Positions 54,451 to 63,905 of a DNA stretch of 64,000 bases are shown here, in pieces; position 1 is the first letter of the stretch; each line of letters opens with the position of its first letter. Below the pieces are notes generated by a model. That model saw only the letters and a list, made by a program, of their open reading frames with translations, had not been told where the DNA came from and did not search any database. Origin of the DNA: an uncultured Clostridia bacterium. Lineage in GTDB: Bacteria; Bacillota; Clostridia; Oscillospirales; Ruminococcaceae. Location: positions 1-64,000 of the forward strand of contig CANQWC010000011.1 of assembly GCA_947627455.1 (NCBI GenBank). The letters are read 5' to 3'. The translations under genes and the position numbers were made by a program.

Positions 54451-54479
54451 TTGAAATTTTTATATAACAGTGATATACT
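54451..54479 (+). promoter_or_regulatory. Promoter of giant adhesin gene
   Basis: TTGAAA (54451-54456), 17 bp, then TATACT (54474-54479). The leader is about 170 nt long. Confidence 0.72.
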
Positions 54480-54485
54480 GGTATA

Positions 54486-54656
54486 CGAATAAAAGTAGCT
54501 TGGAGTATTGTCCGCATTTGAAGAAAATCAGGTGCGGGGTTTCGCGTCGTCTGATTATATGGAGGCAAAATGTAAAAGGCGCGCGAAAAATGCGGGAGGC
54601 CGCATAAAAAAGTGTAGATAAATCTATTTGATTCACGCGAAAGGAAGGTAGTAAGA
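54486..54656 (+). other. Long leader of adhesin gene with AUG-UAA mini-ORF
   Basis: The leader contains GGAGG-CAAA-ATG-TAA at 54561-54575, a start-stop unit with a good ribosome site. A CCGCA/TGCGG stem (about 54512-54539) and the CGGGAGGCCGC segment are also present. The real start at 54657 has AAGGAAGG. I could not match it to a known riboswitch. Confidence 0.4.
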
Positions 54657-57600
54657 ATGAACAAAAAGCTCAAGACACTGTTGTCAGTCCTGCTCACGGT
54701 TTGCATGCTTGTCAGCATGACCAACAGCACCGTTGCGGCGCTCTACGAGACTGCGGGCCCGCAGTTCGGCGAACCCGTAATCGCAGGGCCGATAGTCACC
54801 GAACCCGTCATAGACGATCGGCCTATCGACGATCCTGCCCCTGACGAACCCATCACCGATGACCCCATTGGCGGGGGCGACTTTGGCGGAGGATTCACCG
54901 ATTTTGGTCCCGCAGGTGACTGGGGCATCTTCGGCGGTCTTTTCGACGGCAACTTGCCTATCGGTTTGAACGCCGCGAGCAATATGATGTGGTCTGTAAA
55001 GGGCACTAATCCGATAGAAACTCCGTATAGGGCACGCAACCTTTCCGGCATGGTGGCCTTCGACTTCCATGTCTTCGCGAAGGAAGCTGTCTTTAATGTT
55101 CACTGCCACGGAAATATTGCTGTTGAAAAGTTGGACACGCAACAAGATTTTGGCGTCAGACCTCAATATGATGCACCTATTACCGCAGGCGTAAGTTATA
55201 TTAGATATTTGGGCAACTTTACAGGCGGTAGCGGTAGTAGCGAAGCATCAGCGTTTGTTTTTGGAAACAGCGTGAATGTTGGGTATACTGATGGTGGTAG
55301 TTCTGCCACGGTGAATGGCGTAAAGTTAAATAATGTAAAACCTGACAATGTATATATTGAAACTGAAACTCCGTATATTGACATTGACGCCGGTCTCAGT
55401 GAGGCTGCAAAGTATGCCGCTACCCTTGCCTCCAAGCTCGGCACTGCGGGACTCAAATTTAACCCGCAAGACCGGAACAACGCATATCTGGACGCTTCCG
55501 CAGCAAGCGGCAACCCGATTGTATGGAATGTTAAGTATGATGAAATCAAGGATCTTCCTAAGCTGACTATTAAGGGTATTTCCAACGGCAGAACGTTGAT
55601 AATCAACGTTACCGATATGCCTTCCGGCGATGTAATGGCATATCTTGCTCCGCAGATTGAAATTGAGAACGGCGCAGGCAATGGCGAAGGTATTGTTTCG
55701 TGGGACGGAAACCTTATCTGGAACTTTGGCGAAGATTTCACTGGCACAATAGTGAACCATAGTCTTTGGATAGGCACAATATTGGCGCCGAATGGTACGA
55801 TTGATGTAAAGGATGCAAATGCCAACGGCTCGTTGATAGCAAAAAAAGTTATAGTAGAAGCTGAGTCTCATAAGTGGGACTTCGGCGGCTTTGACAAAGA
55901 TACAACAACAGTCAGCGGCTCCAAGACTTGGGTGCTTCCTACCGGATATACTCCCGACCAGTTTGCAATCAAGGTCAATCTCTATCGTACCTATTATAGA
56001 AACGGTGTGCGGGTCGGTGGACCCCAAAAGGTAGATGAGAAGACGATCACCGGCGACGGCGACTACCAATTTGATAATCTGGAAGCAAGTTATACTGAAT
56101 ATAACCAAGATGGCAGCATAAAATTCACTGCATATTACAGATACGAAGTAGAGGAAGAAATTACAAAATATCCTGAGGGTGTAAACCCTGAAAGTATTGT
56201 AAAAGAACAGCTTGGATATAACTTCGTAAACACCGTTCCGGGCGACAGCGATTCTACTGTCAGCGGCACCAAGACATGGGTAGCCCCTGAGGGAACGGAG
56301 CTTCCGGAGAGTATCACGGTTACTTTGTACCAAAACGGTCGGATTTACAATAACCCCTCTGACCCGGATTTCAAAAACCCGCAAATTGTAACGAAAGACA
56401 ACGGCTGGCAGTACGAATGGACTGATCTTCCTACTCATGACTTAAACGGATTGCCGTATACTTATTATGTTGATGAAGAAGTGCCTGACGGCTGGACTAA
56501 GAGCATAAATGGTTACGACATCACCAATACCAAAGAAGAGCAGAAGAAGGGCAGCCTGAAGATAATCAAGACCGTTACCGGCTACAATAATAACGATGTG
56601 ACATTCAAATTTGAAATTAGGAACGAAGAAGGTCAAACTGTTAAAACAGCCGAAGTAACGGGCAGTGGTTCCACCACCGTTGAGGGCCTTGATCCCGGAA
56701 ACTACACAGTTGTTGAGACTGAAAACAAAATTTCAAACTTCAACGTGACTGTAACTGTCGATGGCACAGAAACTAACAAGGGTACTGTTGAGGTCGTAGT
56801 TGATAAGGAAGCCGAAATCACCTTCGCCAACAACTACACACCCGAAACCACCAATCTTACAGTCGAAAAGCTGTGGAAAGACGATTCCAAGCCTGACGGC
56901 GAAGGAACCGCTCCCGAAGATGCTGAAATCGATGTACAGCTTCTCAGGGACGACGAAGAGGTTGATGGTAAGAAGATCACGCTTAATAAGGACAATGGCT
57001 GGAGCGGAAGCTTCGAGGGTCTTGATAAGTGCGATGATAAAGGCAATGTGTATAAGTACACTATAACTGTAAGTGAAAGAAATGTTGACGGCTGGGTTCT
57101 TACTTATTCCAATGAGCACAATAGCGAGGGCAAGTTTGAAATCACCAACACCCGAAAGCTCGGAAGCCTTGAAATCAAAAAGATTGTCAATATTGCCGAT
57201 GGTGAAACGATCAAAGATCTTGATGGCAAGGTATTCAGCTTCACGGTTGTTGGCCCGAAGAATTCGGCCGAATCTAAGACTTACACCGTTACGGCTAAGG
57301 TCGACAAGCCGGGCAAGCTTGATAATCTCGTCCCGGGCACCTACACCGTTACCGAAGTCGAAGCCGACGCGTTTGTCAGCGGCTATAACTTCGAATGCAC
57401 AGGCACTGGCGATGTTGAGGTAGAAGCCGACAAGACCGCCGAGAAGACGGTAACAAACTCCTACACCAAAGAAAAAGAGGACGAAACAAGTATCACTGTT
57501 ACTAAGGTCTGGAATGACAAATCGTCCGAGCATGTCACTTCTCCCGCGAACGTAACAGTAAAGGTCGGCGTTCTTCAGGACGGCAAGCCTTATCCCGCCG

Positions 57601-60600
57601 CCGAAACTCAGCTGACTTGTGAGCTTAACAGTACAAACGGCTGGTCGCATACATTCACCAAGCTGCCCAAGTTTAAGAATGCTGAGCAGACCGAAAATCA
57701 CGAGTATTCTGTCGAAGAGCTCGGTGTTTACGATGCAGACGGCAACCCTGTCAAGGGTTGGAAAATCGGTGAAGTTACCGCCAACGGCAACACCTTCACC
57801 ATCACCAACGAGAGAGAACTCACCGAAGTTACCGTCAATAAAGTTTGGGTCGATCCCACGAACGGCAACACACCTCCTGATGGTGCAAAAGTCAAGTTTG
57901 AAGTCAGAAACGGCAACAAGGTTGTTACGAGCGGCGAGCTTCCGACGACCGACGGCAAGTGGGAGCAGACGATTAAAGACCTGCCGAAGTATGATGAAAA
58001 CGGCATCGAAATCACCTACACCGTTAAAGAAACCGAGTTCACAATCAAAGGCAAGACTGTCGTCGGTTGGACTCCGACTGAAAGCGGTCTGACCATCACC
58101 AACACAAGAGATACCGTTGATATCCCCGTCAAGAAAGCTTGGGTCGATCCCGCGAACGGCAACGCTGCTCCTGATGATACACAAGTCGAGTTTGAAGTCA
58201 GAAACGGCGATGCGGTTGTTGCGAGCGGCACGCTTCCGACGTCCGACGGCAAGTGGGTGCAGACGGTTACAGACCTGCCGAAGTATGACGAAAGCGGCAC
58301 CGAAATCGTCTACACCGTCGTTGAAACCAAGGTCACAAAGAACGGCGTAGATGTCACCAACTTGTGGAAATCGGCTGTCGATGGCACTGTTGCGGGCGGC
58401 TTCACGATCACCAACACAAGCAACAGCACCGAAGTTCCCGTCGAGAAGGTATGGCACAACTCCGACGGTACCCCCGCAACCGAGAACATTCCCACCTCTA
58501 TAACCGTTCAGCTCTATGCAGACAATGTTCTTGTCGCAGGTGAAAAGGGCACTGTAACGCTCACCGCCGAGAACGAATGGAAGCACACATTCACCAATCT
58601 ACCGAAGGCCAATGAAAGCGGAAAAGATATAGTTTACACCGTGAAGGAAACTGCTGTAAGCGGCTGGACATCTTCAGTCGACGGCTACACAATCACCAAC
58701 ACGAGGAACGATTCCGCAAAGACCGAAATCAAGGTTGACAAGAAATGGGCCGATTCCACCGCTTCTGATACTGACGCATGGCCTGCGAATACCACCGTCA
58801 CGGTAACGCTCTACAAGACCGTCAAGGGTGAAAAGAGTGTAGTCACCACTCACGATCTTGACAGCGATACACCCGAATACACATTCACCGAGCTTCCGAC
58901 TGCCGATGCCAACGGCAACGCCATCACCTATGACGTTGAAGAGACCGAAATCAAGGTCGGCGAAGAAACGGTTGTCCGCAGCGGTTGGAGTAAGTCAAAG
59001 GCGGGCGACGTCGCCAACGGCTTCACCTTCACCAACACAAGGGAGACTATTGAAATTCCCGTTGAGAAGGTATGGGTCAACGCCGATAACACCGCCACGA
59101 CCGAGAATCTTCCCGAGTCTATAACCGTTAAGCTTCTTGCGAACGGCGCCGAGGTCGACAGTGTTGAGCTCTCCGCCGACAATGAGTGGGCTCATACATT
59201 TAAGAATCTTCCGAAGAGCGACGCAAACGGCACGCTGATTAACTACACTGTTGAGGAAGAACCCGTAGATGGCTGGACAGCAAGCCCGATTCAGGGCGCA
59301 CCTGCAACAGGCTTCACGCTCACCAACAAGAGAGACGTTCCCAAGACCGAAGTCAAGGTCAACAAGGTCTGGGTCGATCCCACCGCCGCGGCCGAGAATG
59401 CCAACGCATGGCCAGCGGATACAACCGTCACCGTAACGCTCTATCAGACTGTTAAAGGCGTAAGAACAGCTAAGGCAACTCACGATCTTGACAGCGATAC
59501 ACACGAATACACATTCACTGAGCTTCCGACTGCCGATGCCAACGGCAACGCCATCACTTATGACGTTGAGGAGACCTCAATCAAGGTCGGCGGCGTTGAA
59601 GTCGAAAACGTCTGGAAATCCGAAGTCGCGTACAGCGAGGACACGGGCTACACCTTCACCAACACCAAGGAAACCACCTCTGTAAAGGTAACTAAATCTT
59701 GGGTCGATGAGAGCGGCGCCGCGACTCCTGCCCCCGACACAACAATCACCGTTAAGCTTCTTGCCAACGGCACCGAGGTCGACAGCGTCGAGCTCTCCGC
59801 CGCCAACGAGTGGTCGTACACCTTCACCAATCTTGCGAAGTACGGCTTTGACGACAAGCCCATCAACTACACCGTTGAAGAAGTTGCTGTCAACGGTTGG
59901 GAGCCGAGCTACTTCGGCACTGCCGAGAGCGGCTACATGATTTCCAACAAGAAGGTTACCACCTCCGTGAGCGTCACCAAGACATGGGCCGACATTGACG
60001 GCAAGACAGTCGACGCACCTGTCGATGCAAAGATTACTGTAAAGCTTCTTGCGAACGGCACCGAGGTCAAGAGTGCTGAGCTCTCCGCCGCAAACGGCTG
60101 GACTTACACCTTTGATAAGCTTGACAAGTACGATGCCGCGGGCGAGCTTATCACCTACACCGTTTCCGAGGTCATAGTCGCAGGCTGGACTTCGGCGGTA
60201 ACAGGCGACGCCGAGAACGGCTTCACCATCACCAACACCAAGGAAGTCACCTCCGTCACTGTCACCAAGAACTGGGTTGAGGCAACGGGCGAAGCGGCAA
60301 CCGTTCCCGAGGGAACGCTCATCACCGTAAAGCTTCTCGCCAACGGCGCAGAGGTCGGTGAGACAACGCTTTCGGCTGAGAATAACTGGACTTACACATT
60401 TGAGAAACTTGACAAGTACGATGTCAACGGCGAGCCGATTGTTTACACCGTTTCCGAGGTCATAGTCGCGGGCTGGGTAACAACCGTAACAGGCGACGCT
60501 GCGACAGGCTTCAAGATCACCAATACTAAGGAAACCACCTCTGTAAAGGTAACCAAGACATGGGCCGACATTGACGGCAACGCGGTCGATGCACCCGCCA

Positions 60601-61523
60601 ACGCGGTTATCACCGTCAAACTCCTCGCCAACGGCGCAGAGGTCGGTGAGACAACGCTTTCGGCAGAAAACAACTGGACTTACACATTTGAGAAACTTGA
60701 CAAGTACGGCGCCGACGGCGAGCCGATTGTTTACACCGTTTCCGAGGTCATAGTCGTAGGCTGGACTTCGGCGGTAACAGGCGATGCCGCGACAGGCTTC
60801 GTAATCACAAACACTCGCGAGCAGGTAAGCTATCGCAGCGTAAATGTTGCCAAGGAATGGTACATCAACGGCAGCAGGTCCAACGCTCCTGCGGGCGCTC
60901 AGATCACCGTAAGGCTTTATGCCGACGGTGTCCCGACCGCTCAGACGATAGTGCTTGACGCGCTCACCAACTGGCAGGGTTCGTTCATGAATCTTCCCGA
61001 GTTTGCCGAGGACGGCCATAGGATCGTCTACACCGTTGCCGAGGTCTACTACGCAGGTTGGACTTCCATGGTCAGCGGCGATGCCGACGGCGGGTTCGTG
61101 ATCCGCAACTTCTCCACCTACACTCCGCCTGAGCAGCCCGAACAGCCCGAGCAACCCGAGCAGCCCGAACAGCCTGAGCAGCCCGAGCAGCCTGAGCAGC
61201 CTCACACTCCCGAGCAGCCTCATACTCCAGAGCAGCCCGAACAGCCCCATATTCCCGAGATCCCGCCCGAGGTGCCCACTCCGTTCGTTGAGATTCCCGA
61301 GACCGAAATTCCTCTCGTGAACATCACCGACGAAGACACGCCTCTGGTCGATATCCCCGACCTCGGTGTCCCGCTGAGAGCGCTTCCCGCCACGGGCGAT
61401 GAGACCCACACGATCGTTTGGCTGATAATCATGCTCGGTTCCGCGATGGGTATTGCGACGCTCGCGACAGCGCTTGCGGTCGACGCGAAGAAGGCCAAAA
61501 AGCGCGAAGAAGAAGCTGAATAA
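54657..61523 (+). CDS. Giant sortase-anchored surface adhesin with Cna-B repeats
   Basis: A 2288-residue wall-anchored protein. It has a signal peptide (about 1-28) and an acidic Pro/Asp/Gly stretch (about 38-90). A choice-of-anchor A-type domain follows (about 100-410), then 17 Cna-B/SpaA-like beta domains (about 415-2155), most opening VxKxW and closing TITNT. These usually form Lys-Asn isopeptide bonds. Domains 3 and 5 are of a different, SpaA-like type. A PEQ-repeat wall spacer (about 2157-2205) precedes the sortase motif LPATG (2243-2247), a membrane helix and a Lys/Glu tail. The last domains are near copies at DNA level. The N-terminal part is AT-richer than the rest. Own promoter. Ligand unknown. 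Confidence 0.93.
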   Translation: MNKKLKTLLSVLLTVCMLVSMTNSTVAALYETAGPQFGEPVIAGPIVTEPVIDDRPIDDPAPDEPITDDPIGGGDFGGGFTDFGPAGDWGIFGGLFDGNLPIGLNAASNMMWSVKGTNPIETPYRARNLSGMVAFDFHVFAKEAVFNVHCHGNIAVEKLDTQQDFGVRPQYDAPITAGVSYIRYLGNFTGGSGSSEASAFVFGNSVNVGYTDGGSSATVNGVKLNNVKPDNVYIETETPYIDIDAGLSEAAKYAATLASKLGTAGLKFNPQDRNNAYLDASAASGNPIVWNVKYDEIKDLPKLTIKGISNGRTLIINVTDMPSGDVMAYLAPQIEIENGAGNGEGIVSWDGNLIWNFGEDFTGTIVNHSLWIGTILAPNGTIDVKDANANGSLIAKKVIVEAESHKWDFGGFDKDTTTVSGSKTWVLPTGYTPDQFAIKVNLYRTYYRNGVRVGGPQKVDEKTITGDGDYQFDNLEASYTEYNQDGSIKFTAYYRYEVEEEITKYPEGVNPESIVKEQLGYNFVNTVPGDSDSTVSGTKTWVAPEGTELPESITVTLYQNGRIYNNPSDPDFKNPQIVTKDNGWQYEWTDLPTHDLNGLPYTYYVDEEVPDGWTKSINGYDITNTKEEQKKGSLKIIKTVTGYNNNDVTFKFEIRNEEGQTVKTAEVTGSGSTTVEGLDPGNYTVVETENKISNFNVTVTVDGTETNKGTVEVVVDKEAEITFANNYTPETTNLTVEKLWKDDSKPDGEGTAPEDAEIDVQLLRDDEEVDGKKITLNKDNGWSGSFEGLDKCDDKGNVYKYTITVSERNVDGWVLTYSNEHNSEGKFEITNTRKLGSLEIKKIVNIADGETIKDLDGKVFSFTVVGPKNSAESKTYTVTAKVDKPGKLDNLVPGTYTVTEVEADAFVSGYNFECTGTGDVEVEADKTAEKTVTNSYTKEKEDETSITVTKVWNDKSSEHVTSPANVTVKVGVLQDGKPYPAAETQLTCELNSTNGWSHTFTKLPKFKNAEQTENHEYSVEELGVYDADGNPVKGWKIGEVTANGNTFTITNERELTEVTVNKVWVDPTNGNTPPDGAKVKFEVRNGNKVVTSGELPTTDGKWEQTIKDLPKYDENGIEITYTVKETEFTIKGKTVVGWTPTESGLTITNTRDTVDIPVKKAWVDPANGNAAPDDTQVEFEVRNGDAVVASGTLPTSDGKWVQTVTDLPKYDESGTEIVYTVVETKVTKNGVDVTNLWKSAVDGTVAGGFTITNTSNSTEVPVEKVWHNSDGTPATENIPTSITVQLYADNVLVAGEKGTVTLTAENEWKHTFTNLPKANESGKDIVYTVKETAVSGWTSSVDGYTITNTRNDSAKTEIKVDKKWADSTASDTDAWPANTTVTVTLYKTVKGEKSVVTTHDLDSDTPEYTFTELPTADANGNAITYDVEETEIKVGEETVVRSGWSKSKAGDVANGFTFTNTRETIEIPVEKVWVNADNTATTENLPESITVKLLANGAEVDSVELSADNEWAHTFKNLPKSDANGTLINYTVEEEPVDGWTASPIQGAPATGFTLTNKRDVPKTEVKVNKVWVDPTAAAENANAWPADTTVTVTLYQTVKGVRTAKATHDLDSDTHEYTFTELPTADANGNAITYDVEETSIKVGGVEVENVWKSEVAYSEDTGYTFTNTKETTSVKVTKSWVDESGAATPAPDTTITVKLLANGTEVDSVELSAANEWSYTFTNLAKYGFDDKPINYTVEEVAVNGWEPSYFGTAESGYMISNKKVTTSVSVTKTWADIDGKTVDAPVDAKITVKLLANGTEVKSAELSAANGWTYTFDKLDKYDAAGELITYTVSEVIVAGWTSAVTGDAENGFTITNTKEVTSVTVTKNWVEATGEAATVPEGTLITVKLLANGAEVGETTLSAENNWTYTFEKLDKYDVNGEPIVYTVSEVIVAGWVTTVTGDAATGFKITNTKETTSVKVTKTWADIDGNAVDAPANAVITVKLLANGAEVGETTLSAENNWTYTFEKLDKYGADGEPIVYTVSEVIVVGWTSAVTGDAATGFVITNTREQVSYRSVNVAKEWYINGSRSNAPAGAQITVRLYADGVPTAQTIVLDALTNWQGSFMNLPEFAEDGHRIVYTVAEVYYAGWTSMVSGDADGGFVIRNFSTYTPPEQPEQPEQPEQPEQPEQPEQPEQPHTPEQPHTPEQPEQPHIPEIPPEVPTPFVEIPETEIPLVNITDEDTPLVDIPDLGVPLRALPATGDETHTIVWLIIMLGSAMGIATLATALAVDAKKAKKREEEAE
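58849..59576 (+). repeat. Near-identical DNA segments within adhesin (domains 10 and 12)
   Basis: The segments 58849-58946 and 59479-59576 differ at about four of 98 bases, all but one silent-type changes. This indicates recent duplication or gene conversion between Cna-B domains. Confidence 0.75.
60337..60762 (+). repeat. Near-identical DNA segments within adhesin (domains 15 and 16)
   Basis: 60337-60474 and 60624-60762 match with few differences and are offset by about 288 bp, the length of one domain. It is a potential site of length change by recombination. Confidence 0.75.
61127..61250 (+). repeat. PEQ-coding short tandem repeat
   Basis: Repeated 9-bp CCxGAGCAG-type units encode (PEQ)n with PHT variants. 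This is a Pro-rich wall-spanning spacer before the anchor of the adhesin. Confidence 0.85.
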
Positions 61524-61552
61524 TTCAAAGATATTTTGAAGGAGTATATTCG

Positions 61553-62782
61553 GTGCATAAGAATTTAAAATTTCTGTTGATTCCGATTACGGCTTCCGTT
61601 CTCCTGATGACCGCCTGTTCCGTGGCGGTCACCAAGGAGGGCGACATAGAACGCCCCGAAACCCCGACTACTGCCGAGCCTGTAACCACTTCGCCCGAGG
61701 CAGTTACCTTGCCGAGCGAGAGCACGACCGAGCAGCCGACCGAGGTTTCGACCGAACCGCAGACAACGACCGAGGCGACGACCGAAGCCCCCGTGACCAC
61801 CGTCACGACGACTGAGGCGACCACCGAGGCAACGACCGTCGCGACCACTACCGAAGCCACCACCACCGTCACGACGACCGAGGCGCCAAAGACAACTACC
61901 GAGGCGCCGACCGAGCCCCCCGAAGAGGAAATTATTGAGGAGACAAAGCCGCCAAAGACCAACGCTCCGCCCGCGGTGCCGAACTACCCGCCTGTCAGCG
62001 CCCCCGGAATAAAGGAGATGCGCAACAACGACGCGGTTATCGACTATTCCAACAGCAGCGACGGTTATGTAATGGTAAAATTCCTCGCCTCGACCTCGAA
62101 CAGAATCAAAACGCTGGTAACAGGACCTACGACTCAGTATCAGTATGAGATTGTTCCCGATGTTTGGGTGGCGCTCCCGCTTTCTGACGGCAACGGCAGC
62201 TATACCATCGGCGTCTGGGAAAACGTTAAGGGCACGCAATACGCTCAGGTCATCACGACCGACATAAGCGTCTCGCTGACCGACGAATTTGCGCCCTTCC
62301 TCCGCTCGAATCAGTACGTCGATTTTGAGGACGCCCCGAAAACCATAAAAAAAGCCTCCGAGCTTTGCGGCGGCGTCGAGGATACGCTTGAAAAGGTCGC
62401 GGTGATCTACGACTACGTCGTTGAAAACCTCACCTACGACTACAACAAGGCTTCAAGCGTCCAATCGGGCTATCTCCCCGATCTCGACGATGTTCTTGAC
62501 GAGGGCGAGGGCATATGCTTCGACTACGCGGGCCTGATGACAGGAATGTTGAGAAGCCAAGGCGTCCCCTGTAAGCTTGTCATCGGATATGTCGACACCG
62601 ACTACCACGCATGGATAAGCGTATGGACACAAGAAGACGGTTGGGTCGAGAGCGCGATCTACTTCAACGGAAAGACATGGCAAAGAATGGATCCGACGTT
62701 TGCGTCGACGGGCAACCGAAGCGACGAAGCCATGGAAATAATCAACAACGAAAGCAGCTATGTCGCAAAATATATCTACTGA
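61553..62782 (+). CDS. Transglutaminase-like lipoprotein
   Basis: A 409-residue lipoprotein (lipobox MTAC) with a long Thr/Glu-rich linker (about 30-130) and a papain-like transglutaminase-core domain at about 270-390. The triad is visible: Cys in GEGICFDYAGLMTGML, His in DYHAWISVW and Asp in RMDPTFAS. The start is a GTG at 61553 with AAGGAG 9 nt upstream. The gene begins 29 bp after the adhesin stop, so co-transcription is likely. It may act as a protease-like or crosslinking enzyme at the cell surface, possibly on the adhesin, but that is only suggested by position. Confidence 0.9.
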   Translation: MHKNLKFLLIPITASVLLMTACSVAVTKEGDIERPETPTTAEPVTTSPEAVTLPSESTTEQPTEVSTEPQTTTEATTEAPVTTVTTTEATTEATTVATTTEATTTVTTTEAPKTTTEAPTEPPEEEIIEETKPPKTNAPPAVPNYPPVSAPGIKEMRNNDAVIDYSNSSDGYVMVKFLASTSNRIKTLVTGPTTQYQYEIVPDVWVALPLSDGNGSYTIGVWENVKGTQYAQVITTDISVSLTDEFAPFLRSNQYVDFEDAPKTIKKASELCGGVEDTLEKVAVIYDYVVENLTYDYNKASSVQSGYLPDLDDVLDEGEGICFDYAGLMTGMLRSQGVPCKLVIGYVDTDYHAWISVWTQEDGWVESAIYFNGKTWQRMDPTFASTGNRSDEAMEIINNESSYVAKYIY

Positions 62783-62785
62783 TCG

Positions 62786-62816
62786 GCTTTTGCAGGAGGG
62801 TCTTCGGGCTCTCCTG
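62786..62816 (+). other. Hairpin after transglutaminase gene
   Basis: TTGCAGGAG and CTCCTGCAA arms flank a CTTCGG-containing loop. There is no T-tract, so it is an RNA stem between two genes and not a clear terminator. Confidence 0.55.
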
Positions 62817-62854
62817 CAAGGCAATTCTATAAAAAGATACTTGGGGGAATTTCA

Positions 62855-63901
62855 ATGGCAAACAGAATGCTGTCCAACGGCGAAATAAGCGCTTTTTGCT
62901 TGGGGCTGTCCCTTCTGATCCATTCAGGGGTCGGGGTTGGGGACGGTCTCGCGCTTTTAGCGGAGGAAGAAAATGACGCTGAGCAGAAAAAGCTTCTCAG
63001 CGAGCTTGCCGACAGCGCTGACAACGGCGTTTCTCTCGCCGATGCGGTAAAGCAATCGGGCAGGTTTCCCGACTATGTCTGCGGGCTTCTTGAGGTCGGC
63101 GAGCAATCGGGCCGCACCGAGGAGGCGCTCTCCGCGCTTTCAAGGTATTATGAGGACCGCGCAAGGCTCGACCATCAGGTGAAAGCGGCGCTCCTCTACC
63201 CGTCAATTCTTCTGATAATAATGCTCGCGATAATCGCGGTGCTTCTGATAAAGGTCCTGCCCGTCTTCAACGAGGTCTACTCCTACCTCGGCGCAAGCCT
63301 GACGGGAATCGCGGGCGGGCTTCTGTCGCTCGGCCGTGCGCTCGACGCGGCGATGCCGTTTTTGTGCGTGATTTTGGGGCTCGTAGTGGTCTTTCTGGTG
63401 CTGTTTTCGGCGGTTCCCTCTTTCCGCGAGAAGATGACCTCGGCATGGCGAAGAAAAATGGGCGACAAGGGCGTCTCGAAGAAGATAAACACCGCCTGTT
63501 TTGCCCAGTCTCTTTCGATGGGTCTCTCAAGCGGCCTGCCGATAGAAGAGGCGCTTTCGCTCGCGGGTTCGCTTCTTGAGGGCGTGCCTGCCGCAAAGGC
63601 AAGGTGCGACGACTGCAAGACAAGAATCCAAAGCGGCGAGTCGCTTTCCGCCGCGATGAAAGCCTCGGGCGTTCTCCCGAGGGCTGAGTGCCGAATCCTC
63701 GAGCTCGGCCTGCGAAGCGGAACGGGCGACACCGCGATGGAGCAGATAGCCCGCCGCCTCTCAGAAGAGAGCGACATCGCGCTCGAAGAATCGGTCGCAA
63801 GGGTCGAGCCCGCGCTCGTAATGGTCACATCTGTCCTTGTCGGCGTGATACTTTTAGCGGTAATGCTCCCGCTGATGAACATCATGACCGCTATCGGGTG
63901 A
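62855..63901 (+). CDS. Type II secretion/type IV pilus F-family inner-membrane protein
   Basis: A 348-residue GspF/PilC-like platform protein with two T2SSF domains. The first half has LSLLIHSGVGVGDGLALLAE and VCGLLEVGEQSGRTEEALSAL. The second repeats the pattern with FAQSLSMGLSSGLPIEEALSLAG and CRILELGLRSGTGDTAMEQI. Hydrophobic helices lie at about 110-130, 150-190 and 318-345. It would anchor a pilus-like or pseudopilus machine. No GspE ATPase or prepilin is in the window; the operon continues beyond the right edge. The start follows TGGGGGAA. Confidence 0.9.
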   Translation: MANRMLSNGEISAFCLGLSLLIHSGVGVGDGLALLAEEENDAEQKKLLSELADSADNGVSLADAVKQSGRFPDYVCGLLEVGEQSGRTEEALSALSRYYEDRARLDHQVKAALLYPSILLIIMLAIIAVLLIKVLPVFNEVYSYLGASLTGIAGGLLSLGRALDAAMPFLCVILGLVVVFLVLFSAVPSFREKMTSAWRRKMGDKGVSKKINTACFAQSLSMGLSSGLPIEEALSLAGSLLEGVPAAKARCDDCKTRIQSGESLSAAMKASGVLPRAECRILELGLRSGTGDTAMEQIARRLSEESDIALEESVARVEPALVMVTSVLVGVILLAVMLPLMNIMTAIG

Positions 63902-63905
63902 GAAA

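Noticed and set aside
54486..54656. Possible cyclic di-GMP riboswitch in the adhesin leader
   Set aside because: Suggested by the HD-GYP neighbour, but the core motifs of the known GEMM classes were not found.
56733..58586. Minus-strand open frame of 617 codons opposite the Cna-B repeats
   Set aside because: It mirrors the repeat structure of the adhesin and has no ribosome site or domain. It is a by-product of codon bias.
55900..61250. CRISPR-like or simple tandem array
   Set aside because: The periodicity of about 290 bp and the 9-bp PEQ unit encode protein domains in frame; there are no spacer/repeat units of CRISPR size.
59577..61409. Minus-strand open frame of 610 codons opposite the last adhesin domains
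   Set aside because: Same reason; the LLGLLRLFGLLG-like stretch is the complement of the PEQ repeat.
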